From Ophiosphaerella korrae (Eukaryota > Ascomycota > Dothideomycetes > Pleosporales > Phaeosphaeriaceae), in contig JALNQF010000057.1 of NCBI GenBank assembly GCA_028456385.1, positions 62,001-126,000 of the forward strand: DNA of 64,000 bases. The letters are read 5' to 3'. The notes under the pieces were generated by a model. It was not told the origin of the DNA and did no database searches. It saw only the letters and a program-made list of their open reading frames with translations. Position 1 is the stretch's first letter. Each line of letters opens with the position of its first letter. The translations under genes were made by a program, and so were the position numbers. Below, in pieces: positions 31,373-43,914 of this stretch.

Positions 31373-33613
31373 GTGTTGGGGTTTTGAGGGAGGAGTTATG
31401 AATCTATGATAGTTTCGTATTTGCGGTGGGTTCGAATTGTTTCTTGGGTGCGCGTGCGGTATGGGGTTGGGGTAGATTTGATAATGGAGCGAAGGGTGAC
31501 TCAGGGTATATATTGTGGGTGGGGGATTTGTATATGGGGGTGTGGGAGACATATATCATGACTCGCGACGTGGGCTTATGAGAGCTTTTCTTCAATGTAC
31601 GGGAGGATTGGGATGTGTGACTGCAGTGACCCACGTACCGAGAACATAGCTCTACACTACCACGCCAAACAATCCGAATAGGACAAGTAACGAATAACAC
31701 ATAACTAGTCACCTACTCTATCACAAAGATTCTTGCTGTGCGGGCAGCACCACAACACCAACCCGAGTTAAACTACCGCGTGCACAACACTGCAGCTACC
31801 TCACCATCCAATATCATAAAGCAACCCCCTTTCTCCCTTTCTCCCCACTTCCCAAACCAACAAACATACCCGCATCATCTCCGTCCTATTCCACCAACCC
31901 AAAACATGCAGCTCGTCGCTGCGATAAGCTCGCGCACCGACACGGCAGCAAAGTATCCGCTCTTCCGAGCTCGGCAGTGACAGCGCACCCCAGATAGGAG
32001 GAAAGTGCCTATTTATTTCTCCTAGTGGCTGTGCGGGCCTGGATGGAGACGTCATGCCGGGGGGATCCGTAGGGTCCACAGGGGGGGCACTGGGGCTAGG
32101 CGATGGTGTTCAATGGGGCCAAGGCGGGGAGACGCATTGGGGAGGGAAGGAAAGGGAAGGGAAGGGGATATAGGTTGTACAAGGCAGAGTGTGGTGTTGT
32201 AGACTTGGAGATGGGTGATGGTTATGCTTTGTATTGAACACCAGGCGACTTCAAGCGATTGCATGCGGGGCCGGATGCGCGGAGGTTACAGGGTGGGTTA
32301 GCATGTGTCTGCGTCTTGCGTTCCATCGCTGGTCGGATCGGGAGTGCTGGAGTTCCTGGGCGCTGGCGGTTGTTTTTGTGTCGTGGCATGTGAAGGTCGT
32401 CCAGGCACACACGCAAAGTGCATTTAGTGACTTCCACGGACGGTTGGCCGTTAAAAACAGCGGGTCACTGATTCGCCAGTGTAGCCAACCACCGGGTCGC
32501 CGGTGCGATGTTGAATTTCATGCTCACTTTGACGAAAAGTGAGTAACTCGGAAGAATATTAAGGCAGCCGTCGCTGAGGCATGGCGTAGGGCTGAGACTC
32601 CCTCGTGGTTCGCCCGGATGCAGCGCACTTCCGCCATCCGTCAGCCCTCAGCCACGCTAGTAGGCTAGCATAGTCGGGGGGGCGTTGTGGGAGGCAGATG
32701 CGGCAGCTCATTTGTGGATTGCGGGATCCACTTCGTGTGGATATACCCCTTGGGTGATGCGATATTCGTCCGGAGTGCGTGTTTGCTGAGATGAGTAGGA
32801 TGGAGGTCGATGGCGATGATGGCGTCCGCACTACTATCGCAGACTCATAATTACTGGTTGTTATCAACGTCTATCAGAGATCGGGCGGCGGGAGGCGTGC
32901 TTGCGGCGCCATATCCATAACGCAAGCGATCAGACCTCCACTACCGGTGCAGATGTATGGTAAACGGGCATGGCGAAATCAAATGACTGGCTGCGCGTAT
33001 TGGGACAAAGGGCCACAGCTCCCCTGTTCCCGAGCCCTGGATTCTGGAATGACGATGCGATTTGTGCCACTGTGCCAGAGCCTCAACCCGACTGCCCGGA
33101 ATCTGCGCAGCAACGAAGAAAAAAGCGCCGAGAACGACTGTATGAAAAAAAAAAAACACGGACGAAGCGAAACCAGCCGCACTCAACGGCGCCTGATTGG
33201 AGGGGAACAGCGTATACGCCGTATCCGAGCGATTGGGGCTTACCGCCTCAGGGAACTCTGATGGCAAGCGAGAGGCCTAGCGCGGGCTATAGGCCATCCG
33301 TTTCCGTATCGTACACGTGCCAAGATGCCCGTCCGCCGCCATGAGGACCAAACCCATTTTGAGCGTGTCCTGCCGGGAGGTCTGCCTTTGTTAATTACTA
33401 CTTTGACCCGTCTGTTCTCTTCTCTGCCACACTCCCCCGTCTTCACCGTTTCCTATCTTACTATACTATCCTTTAATATTTAGAACCTTTTCGTCTTGCT
33501 ACTTTTCTTGATTGGCCACTCAGCTTAGCGAAGACGATATAGTGCCCATCGCCAGCAATCTTACATCCAACTACAACCGGGAGTCTGTCTCTGTTGGTAT
33601 TCCAACCGCAGAC
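31373..33613. other. Intergenic region and ABC transporter upstream region, about 2.2 kb
   Basis: No gene recognised; frames around 32941-33344 are open on both strands without domain features. Positions 33410-33510 are strongly pyrimidine-rich, as in promoters and leaders of well-expressed fungal genes. A coding-like stretch in frame with the ABC transporter begins at TTG 33512. Confidence 0.45.
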
Positions 33614-36600
33614 ATGACGGCAAATCCCCTACATAACGATGAGGAGGGCCACACAGGCTCCGAATCCGACACTTCAACACTAGCCGCAGAGGGATCACCA
33701 CAGACTCGTCGACAGCAGCCCCAACACAAAGATTCATATCTATCTGCGCAAGAAGAAGAAGAGGCTGAGACCGCCAGAAGAGAACAGGCAGTTCACGCCC
33801 TTGCGAGACGATTGACCTCCCAGAGTCAACAAGTCTCTTCCCACCTGAATCCATTTGATGCCCCTCCCAATTCAGCCTTGGATCCCCATGGCGAGAACTT
33901 TAATGCTCGAGCCTGGACCAAGGCTATGCTCCACCTGCAGCAAGAAGACGAGAATGCGGGCCCAACGCGCACCACTGGTGTTTCATTCAAGAACCTCAAT
34001 GTCCATGGATATGGTGCCGACACTGATTACCAGAAGAGCGTTGGCAACGTGTGGTTAGAGGGTCCCGGGCTGTTCAAGAGACTGAAGGGCGACAAGGGTC
34101 GCAAGATCGACATTTTGCAGAATCTTGATGGTCTAGTTGAGGCCGGTGAGATGTTGGTTGTTCTCGGACCCCCTGGATCTGGCTGCTCGACTTTCCTGAA
34201 GACCATCACTGGCGAGACTCAAGGATTCTTTGTTGACCAGAACTCGCAGCTCAATTACCAGGGTGTCAGCGCTGACTTGATGAACACCAACTACCGTGGC
34301 GAAGCTATCTACACTGCTGAAGTCGATGTCCACTTTCCCTCCATGACGGTCGGTGAGACGCTCTACTTTGCTGCTCAGGCTCGTCGACCGCGCAACATTC
34401 CTGGTGGTGTTAGTGTTCAGCAGTATGCAGAGCACCAGCGCGATGTGATCATGGCCTTGTAAGAATCCTCCGTCTTTTGCTAATACAAAACGCTGACGGT
34501 CAATTTTGCAGATACGGTATCTCCCACACGATCAACACTCGCGTTGGTAACGACTTCATCCGCGGTGTCTCTGGAGGAGAGCGAAAGCGTGTCACCATCG
34601 CTGAGGCCTCGCTCAGCAGAGCACCTCTCCAGGCATGGGACAACTCTACCAGAGGTCTCGACTCTGCCAACGCTATCGAATTTTGCAAGACCCTTCGCAT
34701 GGAAACCGAGATCAGTGGCACCACTGCCTGTGTTGCTATCTACCAAGCTCCACAGGCCGCATACGACCTATTCGACAAGGTGCTTGTGCTCTATGAGGGC
34801 CGCCAGATATACTTCGGCAGGATTACTGAGGCAAAGCAATACTTCATCAACATGGGCTTTGATTGCCCGGCTCGCCAAACAGACGCCGATTTCTTGACAT
34901 CCATGACCAGTGCCCTTGAGCGAGTCGTACGCCCTGGCTGGGAAGACCGCGTCCCACGTACACCTGATGAATTTGCGCAGGTCTGGAAGAACTCGCCAGA
35001 TCGTGCAGCCCTGGTCGCCGCCATCGAAACCTATGAACAGAAATACCCCATTGGTGGTGAATATGCTCAGCTGTTTGCTGAGTCTCGTAAAGCCCAACAA
35101 GCACGTGGACAACGTGCCAAGTCACCCTACACCCTGTCTTACGTTCAGCAAGTCAGTCTCTGTCTATGGCGAGGTTTTGTGCGATTGAGGGCTGATCCTA
35201 GTATCACCGTCATTCAGCTCATCATGAACTCCGTAATGGCTCTCATCATCTCGTCCGTGTTTTACAACCTCTCGCCTACCACCCAAAGTTTCTCCCAACG
35301 AGCTGCTCTTCTTTTCTTCGCCATCTTGATAAACGCTTTCGGATCTGCTATGGAAATCTTGACGCTCTATGCCCAACGCCCGATTGTTGAAAAGCATTCT
35401 CGTTACGCGCTCTACCACCCATCTGCTGAGGCCTTCGCCAGTATGTTGACAGACATGCCATACAAGATTCTCAATGCCATCACTTCCAATTTGGTGCTCT
35501 ACTTCATGACCAATCTCCGCCGCGAACCAGGAAACTTCTTCTTCTTCGCGCTGATCTCGTTCTCCCTCACATTGACCATGTCCATGTTCTTCCGATCTAT
35601 TGCTGCCCTTTCTCGCTCCCTTGTTCAGGCCTTGGCACCCGCTGCCATCCTCATCTTGGGTCTCGTCATGTACACTGGTTTCGCGATCCCCCCTACGTAT
35701 ATGCTGGGTTGGTCGAAGTGGATCCGCTACATCAATCCCGTCAGCTATGGTTTCGAGTCACTCATGATCAACGAGTTCCACAACAGGAACTTTGAGTGCA
35801 ATCAGTTCGTTCCAAATGGCCCTGCGTACGCCGGAGTGACTGGTACCAATCTTGCTTGCCGAGCTGCCGGGGCTGTTCCTGGTCAGTCATTCGTTAACGG
35901 TGATGCCTATATTGGCATCTCTTTCAACTACAAGGCTGAGCACAAGTGGCGCAATTTCGGAATTCTCTGGGTCTTCTGCGTCGGTCTGATGTGTGTCTAT
36001 CTTGTCGCTACCGAATACATTACAGCCGCCAAGTCCAAGGGTGAGGTTCTCGTTTTCCGTCGCGGGCACAAGATCCCCAAGAGCAAGTCCACCGACGATC
36101 TAGAGGGTGCCCCAGCTGGCCGTACTGTCTCTACTCAATACGACAACTCTGGCGAAATCGCCATCATTGAGCCCCAGACTGCTATTTTCCAGTGGCAGAA
36201 TGTGTGCTACGATATCAAAATTGGCAAGGAGGATCGACGCATTCTGGACCATGTTGACGGCTGGGTCAAGCCTGGTACTCTCACTGCTCTTATGGGCGTT
36301 TCCGGTGCCGGTAAGACTACTCTTCTAGACTGTCTCGCTACACGTACTACCATGGGCGTCATTACCGGTGAGATGTTGGTTGACGGCAAGCCTCGTGACG
36401 ACTCGTTCCAGCGCAAGACCGGTTACGCACAGCAACAGGATCTCCATTTGTCTACTTCTACTGTCCGCGAAGCCTTGACGTTCTCCGCTCTTCTCCGCCA
36501 GCCCGCCCACGTTTCCCGTGAGGAGAAGACCGAATACGTCGAGGAGGTCATCAAGCTTCTTGACATGTCTGAATACGCCGATGCCGTTGTTGGTGTTCCC

Positions 36601-38361
36601 GGTGAAGGTCTCAACGTCGAACAGCGCAAGCGTCTTACTATCGGTGTGGAGCTCGCGGCTAAGCCAGCCCTGCTCTTGTTCTTGGACGAACCCACTTCTG
36701 GTCTTGACTCTCAAACCTCCTGGGCTATTCTCGATCTCTTGGACAAGCTGAAGAAGAACGGCCAAGCTATCCTGTGCACTATCCATCAGCCATCAGCCAT
36801 GTTATTCCAGCGCTTCGATCGTTTGTTGTTCCTCGCTAGGGGAGGCAGGACTGTCTACTATGGCGATGTTGGTGCCAATTCGAAGATCCTTGTTGACTAC
36901 TTCGTTCGCAATGGAGGTCCTCCTTGCCCACCTGCCGCTAACCCAGCTGAATGGATGTTGGAAGTCATTGGAGCCGCTCCTGGATCGCACACCGATATTG
37001 ACTGGCACCAGACTTGGCGCGACTCCCCCGAGTATGCTGAAGTCCAACGCCATCTTGCTGAACTCAAATCTGAACGTGGCCAAGCTGAGGCGCTTCAGCG
37101 TACTCTTTCAGCACAAAAACGTGAGGACAAGGCTGCTTACCGCGAGTTTGCGGCCCCCTTCGCTGAACAGCTGTTCCAAACTACCGCCCGAGTCTTCCAA
37201 CAGTATTGGCGTACGCCCTCATACATCTACTCCAAGACCTTTCTCTGCGTCAGCTCGTCTCTCTTTATTGGTTTCTCGCTCTACCAGATGCCTAATACGC
37301 AGCAAGGTCTCCAGAATCAGATGTTCGGCATCTTCATGTTATTAACTATCTTCGGCCAACTCGTCCAGCAAATCATGCCTCACTTCGTAACGCAGCGTTC
37401 CCTGTACGAGGTTCGTGAGCGGCCCAGCAAGACATACTCGTGGAAAGCATTCATGATCTCCAACATCGTCGTCGAACTTCCCTGGAACTCGCTCATGGCC
37501 GTTCTGATCTATTTCTGCTGGTACTACCCCATCGGCCTCTACCGCAACGCCGAGCCCACCGACGCCGTCGCCCTTCGCGGCTTCATGCTCTTCCTGTTCG
37601 TCTGGATGTTCCTCATCTTCACCTCCACATTTACCCACATGGTCATCGCCGGTGTCGACTTCGCAGAGACAGGTGGCAACATCGCCAACCTCCTGTTCTC
37701 GCTCTGCCTCACCTTCTGCGGTGTCCTCGTGCAACCCTCCCAGTTCCCCAGGTTCTGGATCTTTATGTACCGCGTCTCGCCCTTTACCTACCTCGTTAGC
37801 GGCATGTTGTCCGTCGGCCTCGCAAACTCCTCTGTGAAATGCTCAAAGGCTGAATTCATCACCTTCGACCCCCGCGCCAACGAGACTTGCGGCCAGTACA
37901 TTGCGCCCTACAAGGCGCTTACCGGCGGGTACATGGACAACGCCAACGACCGCAGCGCGTGCCGCTACTGCTCCATGGACGACACCAACGTCTTCCTCAA
38001 GTCCATTTCCGCAGATTACTCTCTTGCGTGGCGCAACTTTGGTACGTCTCTTTTCCCCCTCCCTCCACCTCCCTCCCCCTTCTTGTCTAGCTAGTAACTG
38101 ACTTTTTCAAAAGGCATTCTCTGGGCCTATGTCATCTTCAATATCTTCGCTGCCCTCGCCCTCTACTGGCTCGTTCGCGTGCCCAAACCCAAGAAGGAAA
38201 AAGTCGCGGACAAAGCCGCGCCTGCTGCTATCGAGCAGCACGCTGCGCCCCAGACTCAGACTGAGAAGGACGACGTCGAGATGGAGCCCAGGCGGTATGC
38301 GAGTATCACGGGCGCTGAGACGCCGCCGCGTGTGCAGCCGCTTATTGTGTCGGAGAAGTAA
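33614..38361 (+). CDS. Full-size PDR-type (ABCG) ABC transporter
   Basis: Three exons, 33614-34458, 34512-38041 and 38114-38361, with introns of 53 and 72 bp; about 1540 residues. The arrangement is NBD1-TMD1-NBD2-TMD2, as in Pdr5/Cdr1-type drug efflux pumps. NBD1 has the degenerate Walker [10 protein letters not shown] (Cys for Lys), signature [13 protein letters not shown] and Walker B-like [11 protein letters not shown]2 has canonical Walker [10 protein letters not shown], a degenerate signature ([12 protein letters not shown]) and Walker [12 protein letters not shown]. This asymmetry is normal for fungal PDR pumps. Each TMD has about six helices, and the TMD1 loop holds a Cys pair. It is expected in the plasma membrane, exporting azoles, plant defence compounds or metabolites; the substrate is unknown. 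The start is uncertain: 33614 is the first in-frame ATG, but coding-like sequence continues upstream to a TTG at 33512 just after a stop. Confidence 0.93.
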
Positions 38362-39947
38362 AAAGTCGGGTTAGTATGTCGCCTCCGTTATGTATTGGTT
38401 ATCGCTCCTTGTATATGTGTGTGTGTTTTTTTTCCTAGTTTAGTTTAGTTTGGGGGCAATACATAGATTAGATCGTGCGCACACGCTCAAGCGCTGAGCT
38501 ACAGACATTTTTCGCTTTGTTACATGGCTTGTATGGAATATGTATCTTCTAATAGTCAAATAATTATATATATATATATATTTTTCATGAATCCGGCTTT
38601 GTTCTATCGAGGGTTCGCAAAACACCGTCTTTCGCGTGGCTGTGCGAATGTGTCGTGCGAGTCATGCGTGGCCATGACGTAGCCTGAATCGCACGCGTTA
38701 CGGCCATCCAGCACGTCAACTTTGTCCAACACTGCAACCTCAATGCAACCCTCGTTTGGCGACGCTGCTGCGCCACACGTATCGCGCGAACATGGGGGGT
38801 TTTTTTTACGGGCTTTGCGGCGTGATATAGATTTGAGGGTTACGGAGGGGAAAAGGAGCGACGTCGAGCGGAGGAGTGTGCGGGGGAGCGAGGGGGGAAA
38901 TAACGTAAAGAGAGTGAGCGGGGGTAGAGATAGTCAAGGCGTTGATTCTGCGAGGTAGTTTTGAAGTGGAGGGTATTGGGGCGGGGAAGGGTGTGTGCGG
39001 TTTACGTCGGTGCGGTGTGGGAGGGTCGTGGGGAGAGGAACAGCTCTGTTGTGATGGGCTGTTTGGGAGATTTGGACGGTTGGGTTCTTGTATTGCTATC
39101 TTATTGAGTGTTGGGGGTATATCTGAGCGAGGTTGGCACTTAATCTTAGCTATTTCCGAGAGCATTTTGAGGTCCTGGTATACGAAAGCAAAAGGCATTC
39201 TGAGTCGTGGTATAGTCGTTGAAATGCTATGTATCGTACAGCTGTTTAATTCATTGACACGAAATTTTATCTGAGATACCTTGGTATCGAGGGTGATTGT
39301 TCTGGTGACGTTCAGTTGGAGTAAATGCTTGCTATTTACTCCGTTTGTTGCGAGGCAGTATTATAGCGTTAAACTTACGATATATCCCGCCTGTCAAAAT
39401 TTTAGCGGTATTTTTATAAAGACATATACTATGGACTACAACCAATGGACTGAAACCAGGTGGTGAGATATATCTACTATCTGTCTCGAGAAAATTTATT
39501 GGGTATGAAGCTGCTAACCGGTGAAGCAGATGAAACAAGAAGTCAGGCCTCCATACCGCTGACAGCAACTGCAAATGTTGAGGCGCAGTGACGGTTGCAG
39601 TGGACCAGGTTATTAAAGTAGTAAGACGTCGGGCGATACTTAGCCTCGCCGGAAATTGCATGCATCTAAGGTTATTTGCCAACCGGTCAACGATCTGATT
39701 GTGCACGTAACCCTGGTCTACGGACGCTGGTATCCAGGCTCTCGTACGATTTGCGGCACGATGTGCTTCAAGGTTGGGCCCACCAACATTGCATCTCAAT
39801 TAATTTAGCTAGTGGATGTCATATCTAGTTCGGACGAGGACGAGCAAAAATATACATAGAAAATATCTCCAATCATACCCCAAAACCCGCCTCAATATTA
39901 ACTTTCGAGATAGCACGACTGCCTCATCCCTATTTTCTCTCATAGAC
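38362..39947. other. Intergenic, about 1.6 kb
   Basis: No gene recognised. A (TA)n tract lies at about 38565-38580. A purine-rich, G-heavy stretch at about 38790-39010 creates long but unconvincing frames. Confidence 0.45.
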
Positions 39948-40905
39948 TCAGGGCCTCGAACCATAATTCCCTGCCGCCAATTCCGTAGGAGATGTATGTT
40001 CGGAAGCGGGCACTTCCACAGCATACTGGCCATTGTCCACACTGGAATACTGCTTCGACTGTGAATGCGAACTGTCGTAAAGCTCTTGGGCCGGTTGTGA
40101 TGATTGATTATTGGAATTCTTTTCCTGCAAAGATTGCTCGTTCAACGCTTTGTTCTTACGTTTCTTGCCTAGCAGAAACCACATTAATGCAGCGCCTAGG
40201 GCTATGCCGACGACGGGTCCGATTACGACGCCGGCGATCCATGATTTGCTTCTTGATCCGGTGTCTGAACTAGACGAGATACTAGTTGAAGAAGCGCCTG
40301 TGGATGGGGCTGTGGATGTAGTGGCAATACTGGAAGATGCTCGTACTGAAACGCTAGTGCCTATAAGAGCTTTTAGATGATGTATCTATGGGGCCAGAAG
40401 CTGAGTGACATACCACTTGAAGATGATTGAAAGACACCATCAATTTTAAAACCAGCCGATGAAACTTGGCCATCAGAGAAAGGAGGTTTAGAACCAACTC
40501 CAGTAAAGCGTAAGACCCAGCTATTAGTCTTTTCAAGCGCAGCAGCAGGCATGTTCACGTCCCACTGATACGATGTGGCTTTAGTGATGTCGAGGCTACC
40601 TAGATGCGAAGTCAGTCGCTGCATTTGGCAATTTGAATGCTCACCCGACCTGCGATTTTGTACTCAAATTCGTCATTGGAGAAGCTAGTAACCCAGAGGT
40701 CTATCCTTGAGGCATTGCACTTGGGGCAGTATTGTTTGAACATGTCTGGAAGATTTGATTTCCAGCGAATAGTATAAGGAATGCCGCTTTGCACGCTTGT
40801 ATTACCATTTGGAGCTGCAGGAGCGGTCCACACATCTTGAACAGTTTGACACCACGTATGTAGCGGCAGCAGAGTGAATAGTATGAGGGAGAGATAGCAT
40901 GCCAT
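39948..40905 (-). CDS. Secreted-domain, single-pass, Ser/Thr-rich membrane protein
   Basis: Three exons: 40905-40650, 40599-40414 and 40360-39948; introns of 50 and 53 bp; about 284 residues. Residues 1-20 are a signal peptide (CYLSLILFTLLPLHTWCQ). The extracellular part (about 21-150) contains the motif SGIPYTIRW with a Cys pair (CPKC), as in fungal proteins carrying a small beta-sandwich of the Ser-Thr-rich GPI-anchored type. A Ser/Thr stalk (about 150-180) precedes one transmembrane helix (WIAGVVIGPVVGIALGAALMW without its last residues) and a basic stop-transfer GKKRKNK. The cytosolic tail is Gln/Ser-rich. The layout resembles cell-wall sensors and related surface proteins; function unknown. 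The first intron needs the weak donor GTCGGG to keep frame, while the nearby GTGAGC would shift it. Confidence 0.75.
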
Positions 40906-41573
40906 CTGTGATGGAAGTTCGATACTAAACGGGTACTATGGAAGTATATGGGGCTGTGAACAGATTTCATGCCATGACTGGGCACCAACCTAGATATATA
41001 CGCTCATCTGACAATAGATGGGGCTGTGCGCATGTTGAAAGGGTATGAAACAGTGTTGAGATGCCAACGGCATGCCTTACCTGTGTTTCCTGCTGCAAGA
41101 GTTTGGGGGCCAGTATCCGAGCTTGGTTACTACAGTCTTATGTTGACCGGTGGGCGTACTTGTAGCCAAGCGAAGTACCATGTCTGCGCCCTCAGTTTGT
41201 GGTACAGGGCGACTTTTACTAATAATGTGCCTTACAGGGTACCCCTCTATTATCTGAAGGACCCACACATCTCTTTCACCCTATCATAGGTCGAAAGTTG
41301 GTGGGTAAGCTTCGAAGATCACATATAGATTAATCCGTGCTCGTAGGTGCATGGGGCCTAACGGGCGGAGAGCCGAACCCGCCACGTTAGAATAGCCGCA
41401 GCACGGACCTAGACGCTCTTGTGCATGCAGTCGAATTCCTCGAACGATTTCTATGAAACGTCGCGACATCGGCTAAGTCGCAGCGCGTCGTGTTGTTTTC
41501 CTTTCGCCCCACCAAAAGACCATTCAAGTGCTGCTAGTTAAAAGAACCCACATAATCATCTGAGGTGGTCATT
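40906..41573. promoter_or_regulatory. Divergent promoter region
   Basis: A head-to-head spacer between the surface-protein gene and the GH47 mannosidase. It should hold both promoters; no motif is assigned and no gene is seen. Confidence 0.45.
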
Positions 41574-43343
41574 ATGTTCCTCAGAAGATGGAGATGGCCT
41601 CTCATTCTCATCGTAGCCATGATCTTGCTTGCGACAATGAGCACGTTGTCAGATCGTTTCACACCACTAGACCGTCCTATTTTATCAACAAATCGCCACG
41701 GCCACTCTTTACCATCAACAAACTCAGATGCGCATGCGAAGAGCTCTCATGCCTGTCCGAAGACACCACCTTCCCCAGCGGTGAGTGCTGATACTCAAGG
41801 CCGCTTCGACTGGAGAGGCATTAAGGTTCATCACCCCGTGGGCCAGTATTCCCAACTGCCTTTAGGAAAAACCCCACCTTTGCCTTCTATCCAACATTCC
41901 TTTGGTGCAGCGTCAGCCGACGCTTCAACCAAGATAGCATCTCGCCGAAAAGCTGTGAAAGAAACCTTCGAACGAGGCTGGAAAGCCTATAAAGACCGAG
42001 CATGGATGAAAGATGAGCTTGCGCCCATTTCGGGCGGATCCAGAAGCACTTTTGGAGGCTGGGGCGCCACGCTTGTCGACAATTTAGATACACTCTGGAT
42101 TATGGGACTGAAAGAAGAATTCGCCGAAGCAGTTGATGCTGCTGTAACTATTGACTTTAAGCCTATTGGTGATGGCGAGATCAATATGTTTGAGATTATC
42201 ATCCGCTATCTAGGGGGTTTCATAGGCGCATATGATGTATCCGGTTGTCACGATACGCGACTGCTGAACAAAGCTATCGAGGTTGCAGACATGGCATATG
42301 CGTCATTCGATACTCCAAACAGGATGCCAGTCTCAAGATGGAGTCCACAAAAAGCCGCGAACGGAGAGGAGCAACTGCCAGCGCAATCCGTACTGATAGC
42401 CGAAGCAGCGTCGGCGAGCGTGGAGTTCACCCGCCTTTCCCAGATCACTGGAGATATGCGTTATTTCGATGCCATCTCGAGGGTTACTAATGTTCTTGAT
42501 AAGTACCAGGGATCTACAAAACTTCCAGGAATGTGGCCAATCAGTGTAGACATGCGGACTCCAAATTTGGTGTTCGACTCGTTTTTCAACCTGGGAGCGA
42601 TGGCCGATTCAGCATACGAATATCTACCCAAGATGTATCAGCTGCTTAACGGTGGTGGTCCAGAGGCAACTCAGTATCAGAAGATGTACGAGTACGCAAT
42701 ATCGACTGCTATACCCCACACATTATTCCGCCCCATGGTAAAAGACAAGGCTGATATATTGATCGCTGGTGCTAAGGTAGATGGCAACAGAGACAACAAA
42801 GGACAGCACTTGGTATGCTTCGCAGGAGGTATGCTCGCTCTTGGTGGACAGCTCTTTGGAAATACTACTCATCTCGACATCGGTCGCAAACTCTCAGATG
42901 GTTGCGCATGGACTTACAAGAGCTCGCCCAACGGCATCATGCCCGAAGTTTTTGAAATGGACGCGTGCCCAACATGGTCCGAATGCGAATACACGAAGTC
43001 CGGATCAAGCGAAATCAACAGCGTCGATGGCCGCTACATTCTGCGACCCGAGGCGATCGAATCAATCTTCTACATGTTTCGAATCACCGGCGAGACGAAA
43101 TATCAAGAAATTGCGTGGGAAATGTTTCAAGCTATCGAGGTCAATACACGGACTGAGTTTGCCAATGCTGCAATTCTGGACGTTATGAAGACGCCAATGG
43201 AGAAGTATGATAGTATGGAAAGCTTCTGGATGGCTGAAACGCTCAAGTACTTCTATCTTATTTTCAGCGAACCTGATACTATAAGCTTGGACGATTTTGT
43301 GTTCAATACTGAAGCACATCCATTTCGAATACCGTCACGGTAG
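41574..43343 (+). CDS. Class I alpha-1,2-mannosidase (GH47)
   Basis: A single exon; 589 residues from ATG 41574 (the frame runs slightly further upstream without an ATG). A short basic N-terminus (MFLRRWRW) precedes one hydrophobic helix (about 8-28), giving a type II membrane anchor as in Golgi/ER mannosidases. The catalytic domain shows GH47 landmarks: GGWGATLVDNLDTLWIMGL, FEIIIRYLGGFIGAYDVSG, LRPEAIESIFYMFRITG and, near the C-terminus, DSMESFWMAETLKYFYLIFS followed by VFNTEAHPF, whose Thr binds the calcium in this family. It removes alpha-1,2-linked mannose from N-glycans. The conserved acidic residues (Asp in VDNLDTL, Glu in RPEAIES, Glu in MESFWMAETLK) look intact, so activity is expected. 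Whether it is the ER or Golgi member cannot be told. Confidence 0.92.
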   Translation: MFLRRWRWPLILIVAMILLATMSTLSDRFTPLDRPILSTNRHGHSLPSTNSDAHAKSSHACPKTPPSPAVSADTQGRFDWRGIKVHHPVGQYSQLPLGKTPPLPSIQHSFGAASADASTKIASRRKAVKETFERGWKAYKDRAWMKDELAPISGGSRSTFGGWGATLVDNLDTLWIMGLKEEFAEAVDAAVTIDFKPIGDGEINMFEIIIRYLGGFIGAYDVSGCHDTRLLNKAIEVADMAYASFDTPNRMPVSRWSPQKAANGEEQLPAQSVLIAEAASASVEFTRLSQITGDMRYFDAISRVTNVLDKYQGSTKLPGMWPISVDMRTPNLVFDSFFNLGAMADSAYEYLPKMYQLLNGGGPEATQYQKMYEYAISTAIPHTLFRPMVKDKADILIAGAKVDGNRDNKGQHLVCFAGGMLALGGQLFGNTTHLDIGRKLSDGCAWTYKSSPNGIMPEVFEMDACPTWSECEYTKSGSSEINSVDGRYILRPEAIESIFYMFRITGETKYQEIAWEMFQAIEVNTRTEFANAAILDVMKTPMEKYDSMESFWMAETLKYFYLIFSEPDTISLDDFVFNTEAHPFRIPSR

Positions 43344-43914
43344 TCGGCATTCAACATTATGTATTACTGGGGGTTGGTGGCAGTTTTTACGATGCTACTT
43401 ACTATTGCTACGAGTATTATTACAGGCTAAGAAGTATCCTTATAACACTTGGCCGAAGCGACGTTTCTCGGGCCGCAAGGACAATGGCACCGTATACCTG
43501 TCCTCGTGGTATACATACATCTCTAAAGCAGCATGTTCATGATACATATCTTCGCATCTTGCGCCAAGGACTGGTTGCCATACCACATGGACTTCTATTG
43601 TTATTAGACTTGCTTGTCTTACTTAAATATGAATAGCCACGCTAGATTTCACGACATACTGCGTGCTCAGGCCAGGAGGAGAAACCAGCCAAGGGACAAA
43701 GATACGAGAAAGATCCATAGAGGGCATCAACGAAGAAGACGATGTGACGAGTGGCATACTTGATACGAACGAACAGCCTATTTTCGGGCTTTTATTCTTC
43801 ACAATAATACATGGAGATATTTAGTGTAGGCTACGTCCCAGGTGGAAAATGTGTAACGATACAGTTTGAGCTATCTGAAACGTAAACTGATGTAGGGGCC
43901 TTTGCCGTGTGAAC
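43344..43914. other. Convergent intergenic region
   Basis: 3' flanks of the mannosidase and dehydrogenase genes. No gene recognised. Confidence 0.45.

Noticed and set aside
32941..33344. Overlapping frames of 104-124 codons
   Set aside because: Open on both strands, low complexity (Lys/Arg run from an A-tract), no family or splice support.
38722..39274. Frames in the G-rich stretch after the ABC transporter
   Set aside because: They arise from purine-rich sequence; the products are Pro/Ser or Gly/Arg repeats without protein-like features.
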